In this document: positions 5,347 to 8,102 of the stretch, piece by piece
Layout: each line of letters opens with the position of its first letter
Position numbering within the stretch: position 1 is the stretch's first letter
NCBI GenBank assembly: GCA_022571825.1
Contig: JACZXC010000117.1
Location: forward strand, 1-8,102
Direction: 5' to 3'
DNA: 8,102 nt
Source of the DNA: Myxococcales bacterium
GTDB lineage: Bacteria; Myxococcota_A; UBA9160; SMWR01
Notes under the pieces: generated by a model
Told to the model about the DNA's origin: nothing
The model's database searches: none
What the model saw: the letters and a program-made list of their open reading frames with translations, nothing else
Made by a program: the position numbers and the translations under genes

Positions 5347-6213
5347 GTGAACGAGTGGCTGCTTCCCGAGGATGACGATGTCCTGCTCGCGCGGGCCGGT
5401 CTGGCCGACCTGCCGGCACCGGACGAGGGACTCTTCCGCGACGGATGCTGGTTGCGCCGGATCAGCTCCGAGGCGGTCCTGCTCTTCGGGGGCGGTCGCG
5501 CACTCTTGCTGGAAATCGCGCATCCGCTGGTGGCTGCCGGGGTCGCGGAGCACTCCAGCTTTCGCACGGATCCATTCGGGCGCTTGCAGCGAACCCTGGC
5601 AGCGATGAGTGCGATTACCTTCAAGGATCAGGCTGCCGTAGTGTCGGCCGTCCGTTCGGTGGCGACGGCTCACGTGCCGATCCGGGGGAGGCTCGCTGAC
5701 GCGGCCGGGCCCTTCGCCGCGGGAACCCGATACAGCGGGCGCGATCCAGAGTTGATGCGCTGGGTATGGGCCACCCTGGTCGACACCGCATGGGTCGTCT
5801 ACGAGCGCTTCGTCGGGCCCTTGGATGTCGATGCCCTCAGGTCCTTCTACGGTGACCAACGAGCGCTGGCCCGGGTCCTGGGCGTCCCGGGCGAAATCCT
5901 TCCGGCGCGCTGGGCGGACTTCCGGTCGTATTTCGATTCGATGCTGGAGAGCGACGAGCTCACCGTCACCGCGACCGCGCGCGAGATCGCCGAGGTTGTG
6001 CTGAACCCACCGGGAGCCGCGTCGAGTGGACCGCTGGTCCGCATGGTTACCGCGGCGTTGCTCCCCGAACGATTTCGTACCGCCTTCGACCTCGCTTGGG
6101 ACGCAGAGCAGATGGACCGCTTCGATTCGCTCACCCGCTCGGCGCGCGCTCGGCGCTCGACTGTCATGCCGAAGCCGGCTAGCTTTCCGCCACCGCCGAA
6201 AAGCAAGGGGTGA
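5347..6213 (+). CDS. MpaB/DUF2236-family oxygenase-like protein (288 aa)
   Basis: The family (DUF2236, now named after MpaB and rubber oxygenase Lcp) contains mostly helical, often heme-binding oxygenases that cleave or oxidise hydrophobic substrates. Visible family features: EAVLLFGGGRALLLEIAHPLV (residues 42-62) with His59, AEHSSFRTDPFGRLQRTL (67-84) with His69, AHVPIRG (108-114) with His109, and DPELMRWVWATLVDTAW (133-149). The His residues are heme-ligand candidates by family analogy; the substrate is unknown. The C-terminal end is basic and Pro-rich. No signal peptide is visible. The GTG at 5347 is the only usable start, because the frame has no other start codon down to the stop at 5287. 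There is no clear ribosome site. It is divergent from the permease (73 nt gap) and followed after 5 nt by a 42-aa membrane protein. Confidence 0.87.
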   Translation: MNEWLLPEDDDVLLARAGLADLPAPDEGLFRDGCWLRRISSEAVLLFGGGRALLLEIAHPLVAAGVAEHSSFRTDPFGRLQRTLAAMSAITFKDQAAVVSAVRSVATAHVPIRGRLADAAGPFAAGTRYSGRDPELMRWVWATLVDTAWVVYERFVGPLDVDALRSFYGDQRALARVLGVPGEILPARWADFRSYFDSMLESDELTVTATAREIAEVVLNPPGAASSGPLVRMVTAALLPERFRTAFDLAWDAEQMDRFDSLTRSARARRSTVMPKPASFPPPPKSKG

Positions 6214-6218
6214 GGTCC

Positions 6219-6347
6219 ATGGACGAGGAGCCGCGCGGCAAGGTCGATCGGGTCGCCATCCTCTACATCGTGGGGGGCGTTCCCGCCATCGTGCTGTTCC
6301 TGACCGTCGTATTCGCATTGGCGCGTTCCTGCAATTTTCCCGCCTAG
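6219..6347 (+). CDS. Small single-span membrane protein (42 aa), coupled to the MpaB-family gene
   Basis: The 42-codon frame runs from ATG 6219 to TAG 6345-6347. The first 12 residues are charged (MDEEPRGKVDRV), followed by a continuous hydrophobic span VAILYIVGGVPAIVLFL and on to about residue 34, then a short tail with Arg and Cys. It would span the inner membrane once. AAGGGG (6205-6210) lies 8 nt before the ATG, overlapping the end of the MpaB-family gene, whose stop is only 5 nt upstream, so the two are almost certainly co-transcribed. A second GAGG is too close to be the site. I do not recognise a family. A role as membrane anchor or partner of the oxygenase is inferred from position only. 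Confidence 0.68.
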   Translation: MDEEPRGKVDRVAILYIVGGVPAIVLFLTVVFALARSCNFPA

Positions 6348-6617
6348 CTTCGCGGGTCCCGGTCCGGGCAGAGCCCGGCCCACCCGGCCTTCGCTCGCCT
6401 TGGGCGCGCTGCCGCGCTTGCCTTGCGGGTCCCGGCTGAAATTCATTGAATTCCGACGACAGATGGTGGCGAAGTTCTGTTGCGGGCTCGCGCACCGGCA
6501 ACGGGTTGGGCAGAGCGCGGAAGCCTCGACGAAAACGGATCCCCGACGAAAATCCGGGCCGCGTGGGCCTTCCCGGCGGTTCTAAGGTGCCCAATCCGCG
6601 TGCCGATAGTTCGGTGG
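6348..6617. other. GC-rich intergenic region with short repeats
   Basis: No gene is supported in these 270 nt. The first 90 nt are strongly GC-rich. They contain an 11-bp direct repeat, GCGGGTCCCGG, at 6352-6362 and 6425-6435, bracketing a hairpin (6364-6378) and a CGC-rich segment. The rest has ordinary composition. A TAAGGT element (6583-6588) and GATAGT (6605-6610) near the next gene are possible -10 elements, but no -35 accompanies them. The frames that cross this region are shadows or upstream extensions. Confidence 0.45.
6364..6378 (+). terminator. GC hairpin after the oxygenase operon
   Basis: CCGGGC (6364-6369) pairs with GCCCGG (6373-6378) over a 3-nt AGA loop, 17 nt after the stop of the small membrane protein. 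There is no T tract, so it would be at best a weak or factor-assisted terminator. Confidence 0.3.
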
Positions 6618-7346
6618 ATGGGGAATTCAACGCACACGTTTGCCCGCGCGGCCCGCCTGGTGTGCGTAGTTTTCTTGTTCGCCATCGGGGTGGGGTGCAC
6701 CGGGGGCCTCGGGTCCGCCGCGACCTACGAGTACTTTGCGAAGCCCGATCGCGACGATGCCTGGAGCCGGAAGATCGGGCTCTGGCAGGAGCGCGAGCGC
6801 GCACCGGTGGCGAAAGAACCCGCGGGTGTTTTGGCGCTCGTCGTCGGTTCGAGGGGCGACATCGATGCGAAGCCGCCGGAGTCCGGAAGCCTGGAGTCGA
6901 AGTACGCGGATTTTCTCGAAGAAACGAAGCGAGGCATGGCGCGGAATTTCACGGACTGGGTGCAGACTCAAGCCCACAAACACTATGTGGCCGATGGGCC
7001 CGTCGACCACTGGGCCACTCTCCAGGAGACCTTCCGCTCGAACGGCGACGACTGTGACGGGTTGGAACTGCTCGCCTACAACTTCCTCCGTGAGCTCGGA
7101 TTCGGCGACGATCGGGTCTACCGCGCGGTCGTGGTGCGGCGCTCCGACGGCCAACACCACATGGTGACGCTCTGGTTCGAGGACCTCAGCGATCCGTGGG
7201 TGATCGACCCGACCGGCGCCATGACCACCGGCATGCCACGCATGTCGCAGCTTTCGGACTGGGTCCCGCTGAAGGTCTTTGGCGAGGACCGGGACTTCAC
7301 GGTCCGCCGCATCGCCTTCCAAGCCGCCCAGAATTCCTCGGATTAG
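6618..7346 (+). CDS. Putative lipoprotein with a transglutaminase-like cysteine peptidase core (242 aa)
   Basis: The N-terminus has a basic stretch and hydrophobic core RLVCVVFLFAIGVGC (residues 13-27), with Cys27 as likely lipidation site; position -3 is Gly rather than the usual Leu. The catalytic-type core resembles the bacterial transglutaminase-like (BTLCP) group: DHWATLQETFRSNGDDCDGLELLAYNF carries Cys146 at a helix start, RSDGQHHMVTLWF carries His180/His181, and PWVIDPTG carries Asp197, giving a Cys-His-Asp order with family-like spacing. Such proteins are proteases, amidases or scaffolds acting in the periplasm; the substrate here is unknown. The start at ATG 6618 is preceded by no Shine-Dalgarno. 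GTG 6600 would add six residues and is possible. It stands alone, with an IS just downstream. Confidence 0.75.
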   Translation: MGNSTHTFARAARLVCVVFLFAIGVGCTGGLGSAATYEYFAKPDRDDAWSRKIGLWQERERAPVAKEPAGVLALVVGSRGDIDAKPPESGSLESKYADFLEETKRGMARNFTDWVQTQAHKHYVADGPVDHWATLQETFRSNGDDCDGLELLAYNFLRELGFGDDRVYRAVVVRRSDGQHHMVTLWFEDLSDPWVIDPTGAMTTGMPRMSQLSDWVPLKVFGEDRDFTVRRIAFQAAQNSSD

Positions 7347-7361
7347 CGCCGACTCACCGGA

Positions 7362-7390
7362 TTGACGGCCGCCCGGGCCGTGCCCATACT
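7362..7390 (+). promoter_or_regulatory. Good sigma70-like promoter reading into the IS end
   Basis: TTGACG (7362-7367, 5 of 6) and CATACT (7385-7390, 4 of 6) are separated by exactly 17 nt. The -10 ends 9 nt before an ATG at 7400, the same spacing as at rpoZ and the permease. It is the best-matched promoter in the window. A hairpin (7365-7370 with 7376-7381, 5-nt loop) overlaps its spacer and may be incidental or a weak terminator for the lipoprotein gene. Confidence 0.55.
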
Positions 7391-7399
7391 CGGGCGCCC

Positions 7400-7456
7400 A
7401 TGCGCCTAGGGAACCTCTGCACAGGCGGTCTTGTGGCGACCGGCAGGAATAGTTGA
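7400..7456 (+). pseudogene. Start of a leaderless gene apparently cut by the IS at codon 3-4
   Basis: The ATG at 7400 sits at leaderless distance from the promoter at 7362-7390. The frame reads MRL, then passes the CTAG at 7406-7409 into presumed IS sequence and stops at 7454-7456 after 18 codons. I read this as the surviving first codons of a chromosomal gene whose body lies beyond the right end of the IS, outside the window. The identity of that gene is unknown. A genuine 18-codon peptide is less likely. Confidence 0.35.
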
Positions 7457-8102
7457 CGTCGGTCCGTCGGGGTTCAAGGGACTTGCTTCGCCCGGGCTGG
7501 GTGTTTGGAGGGAGCTTCGTTGCGGTCGGGCGATCACAGGGCGCAGCTCACCTCCGGAGAAAGCAGCCGGTGGCGAACGGCGTAGAGATTGGCCAGAGCG
7601 AACATCGTCTGGGCTCGGGCGAGATTCTTCTGAATCCCGCGGTACCGCGTCTTGTCGAACCCCCAGAGCTGCTTCACGACGCGGAAGGGGTGCTCGCAGC
7701 GGGCACGCGTTCGTGAGCGAGCTCGGTTGATCTTGCGCCACCGCTCGCTCAAGCTGCGGTTGCCACGGGGGCCGCGCCGGTTGACCCGGTAGCGCACACC
7801 CTGCTCCTCGAAGGCCTGCCGGTCGGCCTCCTTCCAGTACGCCTGGTCGCCGTAGAGCACGCTCTCCTCACCGTGGAGCAGGTTCGGAAGCTGCTTGATG
7901 TCGGCCTCCGCGGCGTGCGTGGCCGTCACGCTGTGGACGACGCCCCGTCGATCCGTTCCGATGTGAAGCTTCATACCGAAGTGCCAGCTCTTGCCCTTGC
8001 GCGTCTGCTTCATCTCCGGGTCTCGCGTCCTCGTCGCGTTCTTCGTCGAACTCGGCGCGGCGATGATCGTCGCATCCACGATCGTCCCTGCGCGAAGCAA
8101 GA
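7410..8102 (-). mobile_element. IS5-family insertion sequence, one end (continues past the window)
   Basis: The transposase identifies the IS5 group. The probable end is at about 7410, where CTAG (7406-7409, fitting the YTAR target preferred by that group) is followed by GGAACCTCTGCACAGGC, which looks like a terminal repeat. That leaves about 124 nt of non-coding IS DNA after the transposase stop. The other end and the second target copy are outside the window, so the boundary is inferred. Confidence 0.65.
7534..8102 (-). CDS. IS5-family DDE transposase, 5' part missing (188 codons present)
   Basis: This cut-and-paste type DDE (RNase H-fold) transposase is clipped by the right edge of the window; the N-terminal region with its DNA-binding part is not seen. 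The visible segment carries the three catalytic blocks of the IS5 group: VDATIIAAPSSTKN with the first Asp (codon at 8076-8074), LYGDQAYW with the second Asp (7848-7846) and CEHPFRVVKQLWGF with the Glu (7695-7693). RDPEMKQTRKGKSWHFGMKLHIG is also typical. No internal stop or frameshift is visible, so the element may be intact. The stop TGA is at 7536-7534. It runs opposite to the upstream promoter, which would make RNA antisense to it. Confidence 0.93.
   Translation of the reverse strand, partial: LLRAGTIVDATIIAAPSSTKNATRTRDPEMKQTRKGKSWHFGMKLHIGTDRRGVVHSVTATHAAEADIKQLPNLLHGEESVLYGDQAYWKEADRQAFEEQGVRYRVNRRGPRGNRSLSERWRKINRARSRTRARCEHPFRVVKQLWGFDKTRYRGIQKNLARAQTMFALANLYAVRHRLLSPEVSCAL

Noticed and set aside
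5274..5624. N-terminal extension of the permease frame to 5624
   Set aside because: The extra 117 residues are polar, have no membrane character and overlap the divergent oxygenase gene; the membrane protein begins naturally at GTG 5273.
5308..6804. 498-aa minus-strand frame
   Set aside because: It lies antisense to the MpaB-family gene, is Arg/Pro/Gly-rich without motifs, and crosses two intergenic regions.

Overview
The window is high-GC, gene-dense bacterial chromosome. The omega subunit sequence (KGAKPLV, then SLREIAAGY), a PilT/PilU-type pilus ATPase and a Lys/Arg/Ala histone-H1-like tail protein suggest a deltaproteobacterial-type lineage (Myxococcota, Desulfobacterota or an uncultivated relative). 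This placement is inferred from protein flavour, not from a marker phylogeny.

Layout from left to right. Positions 1-332 show no convincing gene, only a weak promoter candidate and a near-palindrome. A 77-aa histone-H1-like basic protein built from 13-residue repeats follows (333-566, +) and ends in a strong intrinsic terminator (608-640). rpoZ (669-884, +) comes next and is probably leaderless. Facing it is a two-gene minus-strand operon: a PilT/PilU-like retraction ATPase (3385-2237), then 15 nt later a soluble GAF-histidine kinase-like protein (2221-911) that starts at TTG behind a clear GGAGG. That kinase has Arg where the phospho-accepting His should be. Divergent from pilT is a secreted coiled-coil protein of unknown function (about 3560-4063, +). 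It converges with an AmpG-like MFS permease (5273-4083, -). Divergent from the permease is an MpaB/DUF2236 oxygenase-family gene (5347-6213, +), followed 5 nt later by a 42-aa single-span membrane protein (6219-6347). After about 270 nt of GC-rich non-coding DNA comes a putative lipoprotein with a transglutaminase-like Cys-His-Asp core (6618-7346, +). The right end is one end of an IS5-family element (from about 7410), with its transposase on the minus strand and running off the window.

How the genes work together. Two couplings are supported by gene arrangement: pilT-like ATPase with the degenerate kinase (twitching motility or pilus control), and MpaB-family oxygenase with the tiny membrane protein. 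The divergent 73-nt region between the permease and the oxygenase carries a 19-bp near-palindrome overlapping the permease -35, a candidate operator. The other genes look like independent chromosomal genes.

A recurring feature is a -10-like hexamer ending exactly 9 nt before the start codon, without Shine-Dalgarno (rpoZ, the permease, and the start of an ORF cut by the IS). This suggests that leaderless transcripts are common here. No CRISPR array, tRNA, rRNA, prophage or recognisable defence or biosynthetic cluster is present. I see no clear evidence of a wholly new multi-gene system.
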